Source: Clostridia bacterium
GTDB lineage: Bacteria; Bacillota; Clostridia; Oscillospirales; Acutalibacteraceae
NCBI GenBank assembly: GCA_017399535.1
Contig: JAFQBX010000012.1
Location: 1 to 47,712 of the forward strand
DNA: 47,712 nucleotides
Reading direction: 5' to 3'
Shown: positions 27,057 through 33,987 of the stretch, piece by piece
Position numbering within the stretch: position 1 is the stretch's first letter
How the letters are laid out: every line of letters begins with the position of its first letter
Made by a program: the position numbers and the translations under genes
Notes under the pieces: model-generated
Databases searched by the model: none
The model's input: the letters and a program-made list of their open reading frames with translations, nothing else
Told to the model about the DNA's origin: nothing

Positions 27057-28224
27057 ATATTTCGGGTAAATCTTCTATATTTATTTTATTCAGATGGATG
27101 TAAGCGTTTGTCGATGCGAGTGAGCTGTGGCGCAGATAGTTGCTTACAAAAAGTTGGTTATGATTCTTTGCTTCGTACATTATTGAGCCGCAGGTGTGGC
27201 GAAGGGTATGCAAACCGCACTTTTTAATCCCCGCCGATTTCAAAAGCGAGTAAAAGCGTTTTGCGAAGCTTCTCGGAGCTATTCGTTCAAATTCGCTGTT
27301 ATGTATTATCGGGCCGGTGTATCCCTCGGGCTCGTAGCTTTTCATTAAAATTAGCGTTTCTAACGCGGTTTTGTTTATCGGCAAGAGGCAGGTGCTGGCA
27401 CGTGTTTTTGTAGTAGTGAGCTCACTTATGCGACCGATTGCCATGCCGTTTTCATCTCTTTTTTTATGATTAACGTAGTTTTTGTGAATGTTTATTGTTT
27501 TGTTTTTAAAGTCGATATCAGCGTAATCGAGAGCCAGTGCTTCACCTGCACGAAGCCCCGTATTCAGCATCACAATAAAAAATAAATTTTGATAATCTGT
27601 TTTTGGGCTTTTTTCTTTTGCGGCGGCTTTTAATTTTTCCATTTCTTCTTCGCTGAATATTTTTTCTTTATCCTTTTCAAGCGGGTTTACCGGGGTGGTG
27701 TAAAGGTCACTTTTTTTGATAATCAGCATCGGTACGGGATTGTAAATGATTAGTCGTGAATTTACAGCATATTCGAAAAACATTTTAAGCAAGCTTTTTA
27801 CCTTTTTGAGTGTGCTTAAACTGTATTTTTCTGAAAGCTTGTTCAGTATTTTTTGCAAATCCGAAGTGGTAACGTCTTTAAGCTGCTTTTTTGGAGCATG
27901 GGGTAGAATTTGATAGTTGAGAACCTGTTCATCACGGTCAAAGGCGGTGCCTTTTTTACTACCGTGCTTGGTTTCAAACAGCCATCTTTTTATGGCGTTT
28001 GGAAAGGGGATTTCGCTTAGCTTGCCGTTATTTATATTGTATTCGTTTACGAATTCGATGGCCTTCTTTTTGCTTTCTTTTGCGGTGGTGGCATAGAAGC
28101 TTTTTACCGCTTCTTTGCCATCTTTTCCGTATCCGAGGTGTATTCGTGTTTCGTATCGCCCATCCTTTCTCAGACGAGTTGCTCTCATTATCACTTGTTC
28201 TTTTCCCGCATAAATCTCCTTCAT
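27055..28224 (-). CDS. int: Tyrosine recombinase / integrase of an integrated element
   Basis: Site-specific recombinase for integration and excision, ICE/phage integrase type (Tn916-like architecture: N-terminal arm-binding, core-binding and catalytic domains). Catalytic residues are visible: Arg in LNTGLRAGEALALD, H-x-x-R in LHTLRHTCGS and the nucleophile Tyr in ASTNAYIHL. 389 residues from ATG 28224, chosen because AGAAGG lies 7 nt upstream and the ATG overlaps the excisionase stop (ATGA). The frame stays open to 28245. A further arrangement clue is that its 3' end is nearest the pilus operon, so one element end is expected near 27000-27055. Confidence 0.95.
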   Translation of the reverse strand: MKEIYAGKEQVIMRATRLRKDGRYETRIHLGYGKDGKEAVKSFYATTAKESKKKAIEFVNEYNINNGKLSEIPFPNAIKRWLFETKHGSKKGTAFDRDEQVLNYQILPHAPKKQLKDVTTSDLQKILNKLSEKYSLSTLKKVKSLLKMFFEYAVNSRLIIYNPVPMLIIKKSDLYTTPVNPLEKDKEKIFSEEEMEKLKAAAKEKSPKTDYQNLFFIVMLNTGLRAGEALALDYADIDFKNKTINIHKNYVNHKKRDENGMAIGRISELTTTKTRASTCLLPINKTALETLILMKSYEPEGYTGPIIHNSEFERIAPRSFAKRFYSLLKSAGIKKCGLHTLRHTCGSIMYEAKNHNQLFVSNYLRHSSLASTNAYIHLNKINIEDLPEI

Positions 28225-28439
28225 GCACAAACCTTCTCTTTCCAACCGGTGTTATTTTCCCATTCAATCAACTTGTCGAGCCGGACGAGTTTGAATTTGA
28301 GAATTTTGCACCAGGGAAAGTCAGCGCTTCTCATCAACGCATACGCAGAGCCGATTTTTATTTTGTATCTTTTGCAAAGGTCGGTTGCGTTCAAAAAGGT
28401 GTTTGACGGGTTTTCGTGGATATAAGCGTTGTTGGTCAT
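28221..28439 (-). CDS. Excisionase-like small DNA-binding protein
   Basis: A 72-residue helix-turn-helix protein of the excisionase/HTH_17 kind (FLNATDLCKRYKIKIGSAYALM ... IEWE). GAAAGGAAC precedes the ATG by 6 nt. It is translationally coupled to the integrase (4-base overlap), the classical xis-int order. It likely directs excision and represses or activates int (inference). Confidence 0.82.
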   Translation of the reverse strand: MTNNAYIHENPSNTFLNATDLCKRYKIKIGSAYALMRSADFPWCKILKFKLVRLDKLIEWENNTGWKEKVCA

Positions 28440-28543
28440 AGATTAGTTCCTTTCTTTTGTGTTTTTTATTTTTTTTGCTTGTCAAATTTAATATGACAGA
28501 AAATTTGAAAATTTTTTATCCAAATTGCAACGGATTCGAATTT

Positions 28544-28571
28544 TTGACTTAAAAAATTGTTTTTTTATAAA
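28544..28571 (+). promoter_or_regulatory. Rightward promoter divergent from xis-int
   Basis: TTGACT (28544-28549), 16-base spacer, TATAAA (28566-28571) on the plus strand. It would produce the short transcript described at 28578-28830. Confidence 0.5.
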
Positions 28572-28577
28572 ATGTTT

Positions 28578-28830
28578 GGTCAATGAATCGCCTTCCGGTT
28601 GATTTTGGAGTTTGTTTTTTGTGATTCGCTACGGGTTACAGTTCCGGACAAGCCATCTTTCTTGGTACGCCTGATGCCTACTTCGCCAAAAGCGTCTTGT
28701 CAAATCCACTATTCAGTTTTCAAGGTGCGTTTTTGGGGGACAAAAAAGGAGGATAAAGTGGCCCTTCGGCTTGACTTTAATCCCCCTCGAAAAACGAGCT
28801 TGTGAAACGAATTTTCCGTTTCGTTATATT
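28578..28830 (+). other. Candidate short leader/sRNA with a 15-codon peptide and two hairpins
   Basis: The transcript predicted from the promoter at 28544 holds AAGGAGG (28746-28752), 5 bases, then GTG 28758 and an open frame of 15 codons (VALRLDFNPPRKTSL) ending at 28805. Two hairpins follow: CTCG-AAAAA-CGAG (28787-28799) and GAAACG/CGTTTC (28804-28822), then T-rich sequence. It could be a regulatory leader peptide or a small RNA. Of the gene-free stretch 28440-29202, the remainder is A+T-rich repeat sequence (see 28924-29090). Confidence 0.4.
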
Positions 28831-28923
28831 TAATTTTTTTGCCCTCTAATTTAATTCTAACACCGAAATAAATTCGTGTCAACTTTTCTGCTTTTGTTTT
28901 TTTTAACGTTCAGAAAGCTGAAA

Positions 28924-29090
28924 TTTCTTTTGTTTTTTCTCTTTTTTGCTTTGGAAAAGGTTCAGGAAAAAAGTTTTGATTTTTTAAAATTTTCTGTTTC
29001 CAAGCGTATTTTCTTTTACGCTAACAATATGAAAGATGCCCATACGATACAAACTGAAAAAATCAAAAATGTCTTCTGAATTGTTTTCCT
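28924..29090. repeat. Diverged non-coding repeat, copy 1
   Basis: Shares GTTCAGGAAAA-x-GTTTTGAT and TCTTCTGAATTGTTTTCCT, with similar spacing and T-rich flanks, with 32105-32238. Both are in the same orientation. On the minus strand both can encode ENNSEDIFDFF. Confidence 0.7.
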
Positions 29091-29125
29091 ATTTATTTAG
29101 AAAAAGCGGATAATATAAATGTTAA

Positions 29126-29173
29126 AAAAGTAAGACGCCCGAGCTAACGCCTTAGGCGCCTTACTTTCGGTTA
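29126..29173 (-). terminator. Terminator of the RHH gene
   Basis: AAGTAA-x-CGCC pairs with GGCG-x-TTACTT with one mismatch. On the minus strand a T6 tract follows, 30 bases after the gene's stop. Confidence 0.75.
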
Positions 29174-29202
29174 GATTATGTTATTTTATTTTTATTTTGT
29201 TT

Positions 29203-29724
29203 TTAGTCGTCGAAGTTTAGTTCTCCTGAGGCCATCATTTCTCCGACACGTTTACTTATATCCATCAGGGTGTCCCAGTCGGGGAGCTTGATGTTCATGT
29301 CTTCCTCATGTTGTTCAGCCATCATAACCTCTGCTTTTGCAGCTTCTTCGGGAGTCGCTATCTTGCAAGTGGTGGAGAAGGATCCTCCCGTGAAGGTTAC
29401 CACTTCGCCGTCATCGATTTTTCTGAGGATTGCCTGTGCGGTTTCTTCTCTGACATTGTCCGGGACATCTACGTCGTTTGCGAGTAGTACCTGCATATAT
29501 CCTCTTTCGCAGAGGTCCATCGAGAGTACCGAACCGTTTCTTCTTGTTACTTTGTAAAGGTATTTCTTTTCTGTGTTTGTCACTACATCAATTCCTTCCT
29601 TTAATTTGTGTATGCTAAACCTTATGATTTCGGCTCGCGGCTTCCCAAGTACTTTTTTACAGAAGTCTAATGCTTCGACATCTTTGGATGAGAGCCGAAT
29701 ATGAAAGGTTGTTTCTTTGTTCAT
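29203..29724 (-). CDS. Ribbon-helix-helix protein with unknown C-terminal domain, probably autoregulated
   Basis: 173 residues from ATG 29724, chosen for AAGAGGTG 7 nt upstream. The N terminus (TTFHIRLSSKDVEALDFCKKVLGKPRAEIIRFSIHKLKE) has the strand-helix-helix pattern of RHH DNA-binding proteins. Residues 55-173 are unfamiliar: a beta-rich piece (KYLYKVTRRNGSVLSMDL) followed by an acidic helical C terminus. Its promoter contains a palindromic operator exactly between -35 and -10, suggesting autorepression. Single-gene unit between terminator and operator. Function beyond DNA binding unknown. Confidence 0.75.
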   Translation of the reverse strand: MNKETTFHIRLSSKDVEALDFCKKVLGKPRAEIIRFSIHKLKEGIDVVTNTEKKYLYKVTRRNGSVLSMDLCERGYMQVLLANDVDVPDNVREETAQAILRKIDDGEVVTFTGGSFSTTCKIATPEEAAKAEVMMAEQHEEDMNIKLPDWDTLMDISKRVGEMMASGELNFDD

Positions 29725-29786
29725 TTTGTTTTCACCTCTTAGGATTTTGTGTGTTTTACAAGGGCGAAACACCTGCCTCTATTTTA

Positions 29787-29815
29787 AATATATCACTTTG
29801 TGTACACAAAGTCAA
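29787..29815 (-). promoter_or_regulatory. Promoter with operator in the spacer (RHH gene)
   Basis: Minus strand: TTGACT (29815-29810), 17-base spacer, TATATT (29792-29787). The spacer is occupied by the perfect palindrome CTTTGTGTACACAAAG (29797-29812). Confidence 0.88.
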
Positions 29816-29850
29816 GTATTTTTTCGAAAATATTTTAAATATTTTTTATT

Positions 29851-29862
29851 TTGTGTACACAA
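29851..29862. promoter_or_regulatory. Second TTGTGTACACAA operator
   Basis: A perfect 12-base palindrome TTGTGTACACAA identical to the core of the operator at 29797-29812, with centres 52 bases apart, upstream of the same promoter. Confidence 0.8.
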
Positions 29863-29907
29863 TTTAGCGTTTTAGTAGGTTTTTCCGTCGTAATATAAGT
29901 TTTAAAC

Positions 29908-29950
29908 CTGACTTTTTTTCCATAACTTCCTGACTTTTTTCGATAACTTC
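29908..29950. repeat. Short tandem duplication CTGACTTTTTT...ATAACTTC
   Basis: Two adjacent 21-22 base units, CTGAC-T7-CCATAACTTC then CTGAC-T6-CGATAACTTC. Otherwise the interval 29863-30146 is A+T-rich without genes; a weak hairpin AAAAAAGACGG/CCGCCTTTCTTTTT lies at 30097-30140. Confidence 0.7.
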
Positions 29951-30146
29951 GATATTCAAGTGTATCTTTCGTCGCAATGTTAATGATGCTGCGCTTAAAA
30001 TAATAAAACAATTCTTTTATATTTTCTCGTTTTCTTTATCACATTTTCTTCCCCCTTTCTTTTTTATTATCATTTATAAGTATGAAAGAAAAAGAGCCGG
30101 AAAAGAAAAAAGACGGGAATATCCGCCTTTCTTTTTTTCGTTTTTA

Positions 30147-30178
30147 TTATGGTTAAAAAAAATAGGACCAGTGCAGGC
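30147..30178 (-). terminator. Terminator of the toxin-antitoxin remnant
   Basis: Minus strand GGATCGGTG-CCTG-CACTGGTCC forms 9 pairs (two G.U), followed by TA-T8. Confidence 0.8.
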
Positions 30179-30244
30179 ACCGATCCACTAAAAACAATGG
30201 TATTTGTTTTTTCGCAATATTTTCTGTTTTTTTATGGCACGGGT

Positions 30245-30358
30245 TTAAGGTCTCCACGCCGACCGATAATGTTGGTTAAAGCTATGAAAAGACTTTATAT
30301 AAGCTTTAACTAAGCTTTTACCACTCCCGTTTGGACCGGCAAAAAGATAAATCGTCAT
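30245..30358 (-). pseudogene. Truncated zeta-toxin-like P-loop kinase (37 codons)
   Basis: The reading frame begins MTIYLFAGPNGSGKSLVKAYIK and stops after 37 codons. GPNGSGKS is a Walker A motif at residues 8-15 in the N-terminal position typical of zeta/PezT-type toxin kinases. AAGGAGTG lies 5 nt before the ATG, 11 bases after the antitoxin stop. The substrate-binding and catalytic remainder is absent, so the toxin is dead; downstream sequence to the terminator shows no continuation in any frame that I can recognise. Confidence 0.7.
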
Positions 30359-30369
30359 TTAAACACTCC

Positions 30370-30645
30370 TTATCTTTTGCTTAAAAATACGGTATCAGCC
30401 TCATCTAAATGAATATTCTTTTTTAGAACATTTTGTGTGTCAGAAAAACTTGAAACAACAACCTGTTCACCAAATACAGCAGCACGAGCGTGTTTAGCTG
30501 AATTAGATTCTTCTTTAGCTATCATATATTGCGTAACAATATAATCAACCATATTACTTACTGTTCTAAATTCTTTCGCTGCCATTTTACGGATGTTTTC
30601 AATGGTACTTGGTTCAAGTGTAACACTTAAAGTTTGCTTTGCCAT
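30370..30645 (-). CDS. RHH antitoxin partner of the truncated toxin
   Basis: A 91-residue protein whose first 45 residues (QTLSVTLEPSTIENIRKMAAKEFRTVSNMVDYIVTQYM) are a ribbon-helix-helix DNA-binding domain. The C-terminal half would bind the toxin. AGGTG lies before the ATG. The upstream region carries three ATATTGT units at exact 10-base spacing, fitting cooperative autorepression. With the toxin reduced to a stump it may persist as an orphan antitoxin. Confidence 0.78.
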   Translation of the reverse strand: MAKQTLSVTLEPSTIENIRKMAAKEFRTVSNMVDYIVTQYMIAKEESNSAKHARAAVFGEQVVVSSFSDTQNVLKKNIHLDEADTVFLSKR

Positions 30646-30667
30646 AAAAACACCTCCAAGTTAAAAA

Positions 30668-30694
30668 ATATTGTACTATATTGTGATATATTGT
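30668..30694. promoter_or_regulatory. Three 10-base-spaced operator iterons (ATATTGT)
   Basis: ATATTGT occurs at 30668, 30678 and 30688, one helical turn apart, immediately upstream of the RHH antitoxin gene. On the minus strand this reads ACAATAT three times and overlaps the likely promoter. Confidence 0.75.
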
Positions 30695-30852
30695 ATTGCA
30701 ATATTATTATATGCAAATAATTTAATTTTATCAACGACATTTATTTTAAAATAAAGCCAGTTGCTAATCAGTAATCTTAGAATATATATCGAAGTCATAC
30801 AAAGTATGAAAGAAAACCTTAAATAAAAAGAAAAAAGCCACCCAGTCCCTGT

Positions 30853-30993
30853 AAGATGAAGTGAACCCCAAAGTTTAGACAAAATTAAATATTAACTTGC
30901 TTGTGAACGAGTTCGGTATTGCACTGGACTCATTCCTTTTAGTTTTAAAGAAATTCATTCGTTGTTGTAGTAATGAATATATTTCTTTAACTG
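30853..30993 (-). pseudogene. Remnant of an IS3-family (IS150-like) insertion sequence
   Basis: Minus-strand translation from 30993 gives QLKKYIHYYNNE, a TGA stop, then ISLKLKGMSPVQYRTRSQAS. This is the characteristic C terminus of IS3-group OrfB transposases with an in-frame stop. After it comes an end-like sequence TGTCTAAACTTTGGGGTTCA (30881-30862), as at IS150-type termini. Only this end is present. It fills most of the otherwise gene-free interval 30695-31011. Confidence 0.8.
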
Positions 30994-31011
30994 GGTATTA
31001 TATGAGGTGTC

Positions 31012-31701
31012 TTATTTGATAGTGAAGTATTCTTTTTCTTCAATCGCTTTTAAATAGTTTTTCTTCATATATCGCATTGAACCGAAAAAATTTTCTTCTG
31101 ATTTTGAGAGGATATGCTTTTCTTCTTTTAATTTAACAAGCTTCATAGTGCAAATAAGGTCGGCAACTTGGAATAATCTATAATCTACAGGTATAACCTT
31201 TCTGAACTCTGCTTGCGGAAGCATAACGGCAAAAACTGAAGCCAAAATTTTATTGAGTTCTACTTGGCCGTTATCATAATAAACAATGATTTTCTCGAAT
31301 TGTGTAAAGAAATTAAACTCTTCACGAATAAATGTCGACAGTTGTTTTGATAAAGTTGCAAACAGCTCGATAGAATTATTAATATTCTTTTTCTCCACCG
31401 AAAAAGAAATATGCGAAATATTACAGTTTTTAGCAAAAGTTAGTATGCTATTAAGACATCTACGCCTTTCAACGATTGACATATACTGATAATCTTCCTC
31501 GCGGCGGATAATTGGCCCTGCATGGTAGCAGTGCTTAACATCAAATCCAATATCCCGAAGATGACCTTCAAGATGGGCTATAGGACTTTCGATAGAATGG
31601 CTTTGGTCGTGAAAAACAAGTGTGAAAATGTAAAAGGGCGCGTGTGGTTCATATGCACCAAAATCGCCTGATTCATCCACAAAAATACTTAATTCCTTCA
31701 T
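31012..31701 (-). CDS. DUF3800 protein (RNase H-like fold)
   Basis: A 229-residue DUF3800 protein. The N terminus FVDESGDFG (D9, E10, D13) and the later YYDNGQ and D-Y-R-LFQVADLIC (with the QVADL block) are the family's hallmark acidic positions, thought to form an RNase H-like active site. Biochemical function is not established. GGAAGTGAG lies 4 nt before the ATG. Immediately upstream is a promoter-driven, terminated structured RNA (31718-31784). Conserved RNAs in front of DUF3800 genes have been described computationally (the DUF3800 motifs). The gene's 3' end abuts an IS3 remnant. Confidence 0.85.
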   Translation of the reverse strand: MKELSIFVDESGDFGAYEPHAPFYIFTLVFHDQSHSIESPIAHLEGHLRDIGFDVKHCYHAGPIIRREEDYQYMSIVERRRCLNSILTFAKNCNISHISFSVEKKNINNSIELFATLSKQLSTFIREEFNFFTQFEKIIVYYDNGQVELNKILASVFAVMLPQAEFRKVIPVDYRLFQVADLICTMKLVKLKEEKHILSKSEENFFGSMRYMKKNYLKAIEEKEYFTIK

Positions 31702-31717
31702 TTTCTCACTTCCCGAT

Positions 31718-31784
31718 AAAAAAAGTGGCGGGGAACATCCCCGCCGTAGGTGGACCCGGGTCTAACGACCAGCCCGTTTTCCTT
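31718..31784 (-). ncRNA. Structured small RNA / leader upstream of DUF3800
   Basis: About 67 nt from the predicted start to the U tract. It contains a G+C-rich segment able to form GGUC-GUUA-GACC or the competing CGGG/CCCG pairing, then a strong terminator GGCGGGG (31745-31739) / CCCCGCC (31733-31727) with a 5-base loop and U7 (31724-31718). The DUF3800 start codon follows 16 bases later. It is consistent with the published class of DUF3800 RNA motifs, or with a type III antitoxin-like arrangement, though no antitoxin-like repeats are seen. Confidence 0.65.
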
Positions 31785-31790
31785 GATTAC

Positions 31791-31819
31791 ATTGTAGCAC
31801 GAAAGCCTAAAAAACGCAA
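31791..31819 (-). promoter_or_regulatory. Promoter of the DUF3800 RNA
   Basis: Minus strand: TTGCGT (31819-31814), 17-base spacer, TACAAT (31796-31791). The start is predicted near 31784. Confidence 0.6.
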
Positions 31820-32104
31820 TCTCTATTAATACGATTTTGGCAGGATTCGTAACTTCATGCAAATCTCTTTGCAACTAAATAATAACATATGTGTAGCACA
31901 ATGTCAATATTTCTTAACATTTTGCAACGTTTTCGATACACAACGCTTTAATTTAGCTGCATTAATAGTATGACAAAAAATAATTGAAATTATTTTTGCT
32001 ATATTGTAATATATGTAGCTTCCATATATTTCGTGATTATTTTAATACAGCAAATACCTGACTTTCAATGACTACATAAGAAATTAAAACAGTTTTTAAA
32101 CAAA

Positions 32105-32238
32105 TTTTCTTTTGCTTCTTTCTGCCTTGAAAAAAGTTCAGGAAAAGTTTTGATTACTTTTTTCCTTTCCTTCGCGTGCTTTCTTTTTCCCTTTCTTGCT
32201 TTTAAAAAAATCAAAAATATCTTCTGAATTGTTTTCCT
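32105..32238. repeat. Diverged non-coding repeat, copy 2
   Basis: Counterpart of 28924-29090. The minus strand encodes EEKKENNSEDIFDFFKSKKG... without a start codon and with stops on either side, resembling the charged C-terminal tail of a lost protein. Within the gene-free interval 31820-32298 nothing else is recognised. Confidence 0.7.
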
Positions 32239-32298
32239 TCTTTTCTTCTCAAATTTAATCATCAACAAAACACAACAAAAAGCAAAATTATATTATTA

Positions 32299-32333
32299 TT
32301 GACTTATAAGGTCAAAAGTAGTATAATACTTTT
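32299..32333 (+). promoter_or_regulatory. Promoter and operator of the AbiE operon
   Basis: TTGACT (32299-32304), 17-base spacer, TATAAT (32322-32327). An inverted repeat AAAAGTA-GTATAA-TACTTTT (32314-32333) covers the -10. Autorepression by AbiEi is known for this family. Confidence 0.88.
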
Positions 32334-32369
32334 GAAATGACACATACTATGAAAGAAAGGGGTGCTGAT

Positions 32370-32990
32370 ATGACTTTGTTTAAAGCATTGTTAGAAAAGT
32401 ATGGAACAAATGAACCTATACTATCTGCTGATATAAAATTTGAAAATTATTCTCGTCCTTGGATAATGAAGCAACTGCAAACGCTTTGCGAGGAGGGTAA
32501 AATTATTAGGTATGAAAAAGGAATATATTATATCCCTACCGATACCGTATTTGGTAAAAGCATATTAAGCCCTCGCAAGGTTATTGAAAAGAAGTATATT
32601 AAAGACGGTACTGAAATAATGGGGTACTATTCTGGAATTACATTTCAGAATCAATTAAAGCTCACTACCCAAATGTCAAATGTGGTTGAGATATTTACCA
32701 ATAACGAGACTGCAAAGGTGCGTGACATTATGGTTGGCAAGCAGAAAGTAACGCTTCGTAAAGCAAGAACTACAATAAACAACGATAATGTCGCTGTATT
32801 GAGCTTTTTAGAACTTATGAATGATATAACACCCCGTTCATTAGATGATGAAAAAAAGGCTTATATTATTGATTTTATCAACGCTAACGGCATTACCAAA
32901 AATGATATTATCTCTTACGCTTCGGTGTTCCCGGATAAAGTTATGAGGAATCTTATAGAGAGCGAGGCAATATTTAATGTTGCACAATGA
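32370..32990 (+). CDS. abiEi: AbiEi-family type IV antitoxin / autorepressor
   Basis: Antitoxin of the AbiE type IV toxin-antitoxin/abortive infection system (DUF6088/AbiEi family, 206 residues). The N-terminal winged-helix region (PWIMKQLQTLCEEGKIIRYEKGIYYIP) is the DNA-binding part. The C-terminal region (GYYSGITFQNQLKLTTQMSN) matches the AbiEi antitoxin domain. The start is set at ATG 32370 because AAAGGGG lies 7 nt upstream. It overlaps the toxin gene by 14 bases. It counters AbiEii without direct neutralisation in characterised pairs (known) and represses its own promoter, consistent with the inverted repeat over the -10. Confidence 0.88.
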   Translation: MTLFKALLEKYGTNEPILSADIKFENYSRPWIMKQLQTLCEEGKIIRYEKGIYYIPTDTVFGKSILSPRKVIEKKYIKDGTEIMGYYSGITFQNQLKLTTQMSNVVEIFTNNETAKVRDIMVGKQKVTLRKARTTINNDNVAVLSFLELMNDITPRSLDDEKKAYIIDFINANGITKNDIISYASVFPDKVMRNLIESEAIFNVAQ

Positions 32991-33879
32991 TAAAGATAAT
33001 TTTGAACAAGTAATTCTTAAAGTATCGAGCGAAACCGGAATTGAACCCGCTATTATCGAAAAGGATTATTATGTCACACTTTTTTTAAAGCGGCTGGTAG
33101 AATTACAACCGAATATTATATTCAAAGGCGGAACGTCTCTTTCCAAGTGTTACAAGATTATAAATCGCTTTTCGGAAGATATTGATTTAAATATTGAAAC
33201 CATGAATAAACCTACCGAGGGACAACGTAAAAAACTTAAAGAAAATATTGTATCAATTATTGATGAGTTCGGCTTTGTTCTTGAAAACATCGAGAATGTT
33301 AAAAGCAGAAGAAATTATAATAAATATATAATTGACTATCCAACCGTGTTCCCGTCGAGTTACTTGAAGGAGCACCTGCTGGTTGAAACCCTTGTAGACA
33401 TCAAGGCGTTTCCTTGCGAAAGGTTACAGGCAACAAGCATTATATACGATTATCTAAATAATAACGGCTATTATGATTTAATAGCACAGTATAGTCTTGA
33501 ACCATTTGAATTAAATGTTCAGGTTGCGACCAGGACCTTTATAGACAAACTTTATGCCTTGGGCGATTATTATTTAGACGATGCCGTTCAGGAACATTCG
33601 AGACACATTTACGACCTTTATAAATTATCTGATATTGTTTCATTGAATGCCGATTTGAAGCAGCTTGTTAGTGAGGTTTTTGAAGAACGAAAACCCAATG
33701 AGCGTTGTCGCTCGGCAAAAGATGGTGTCGATATGAATGCGTTACTTCAAGAAATAATTGATAAAGATGTTTACAAGAAAGATTACGAGGAACTTACTTC
33801 AAAAATGCTTTTTGAAGAGGTGCCTTATTCTACCGCAATTAAGACTTTACAGAAAACAGTTGATTATAAGTTGTTTTAA
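32977..33879 (+). CDS. abiEii: AbiEii-family nucleotidyltransferase toxin
   Basis: A 300-residue toxin of the AbiEii/MenT nucleotidyltransferase family. Seen: EKDYYVT (29-35), FKGGTSLSK (49-57) and SEDIDL (66-71), the D-x-D metal motif of the polymerase-beta-like fold. Family members inhibit growth upon phage infection, MenT-type enzymes by adding nucleotides to tRNA acceptor ends (known for relatives, not shown here). All expected motifs are intact, so it appears functional. Coupled to abiEi by overlap. Confidence 0.9.
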   Translation: MLHNDKDNFEQVILKVSSETGIEPAIIEKDYYVTLFLKRLVELQPNIIFKGGTSLSKCYKIINRFSEDIDLNIETMNKPTEGQRKKLKENIVSIIDEFGFVLENIENVKSRRNYNKYIIDYPTVFPSSYLKEHLLVETLVDIKAFPCERLQATSIIYDYLNNNGYYDLIAQYSLEPFELNVQVATRTFIDKLYALGDYYLDDAVQEHSRHIYDLYKLSDIVSLNADLKQLVSEVFEERKPNERCRSAKDGVDMNALLQEIIDKDVYKKDYEELTSKMLFEEVPYSTAIKTLQKTVDYKLF

Positions 33880-33919
33880 GAAAAAAGGATGAGATTGCTC
33901 TCATCCTTTTTTCTTTTAA
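33879..33919 (+). terminator. Terminator of the AbiE operon
   Basis: AAGAAAAAAGGATGAG / CTCATCCTTTTTTCTT with the 6-base loop ATTGCT. Confidence 0.92.
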
Positions 33920-33987
33920 AATCACAAAGTATAACTTATTATACTTTTCAAAAAAGTATATACTTTTTGCTTTTATCGGTGACATTT

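Noticed and set aside
31718-31784. Type III antitoxin RNA with tandem repeats
   Set aside because: Layout is similar, but the RNA shows no tandem repeats and DUF3800 is not the ToxN/AbiQ fold, so a DUF3800 RNA motif is preferred.
32065-32268. Lys-rich minus-strand open frame of 67 codons
   Set aside because: Low-complexity A+T-rich translation without a ribosome binding site; the alternative frame shared with 28924-29090 is the more interesting signal.
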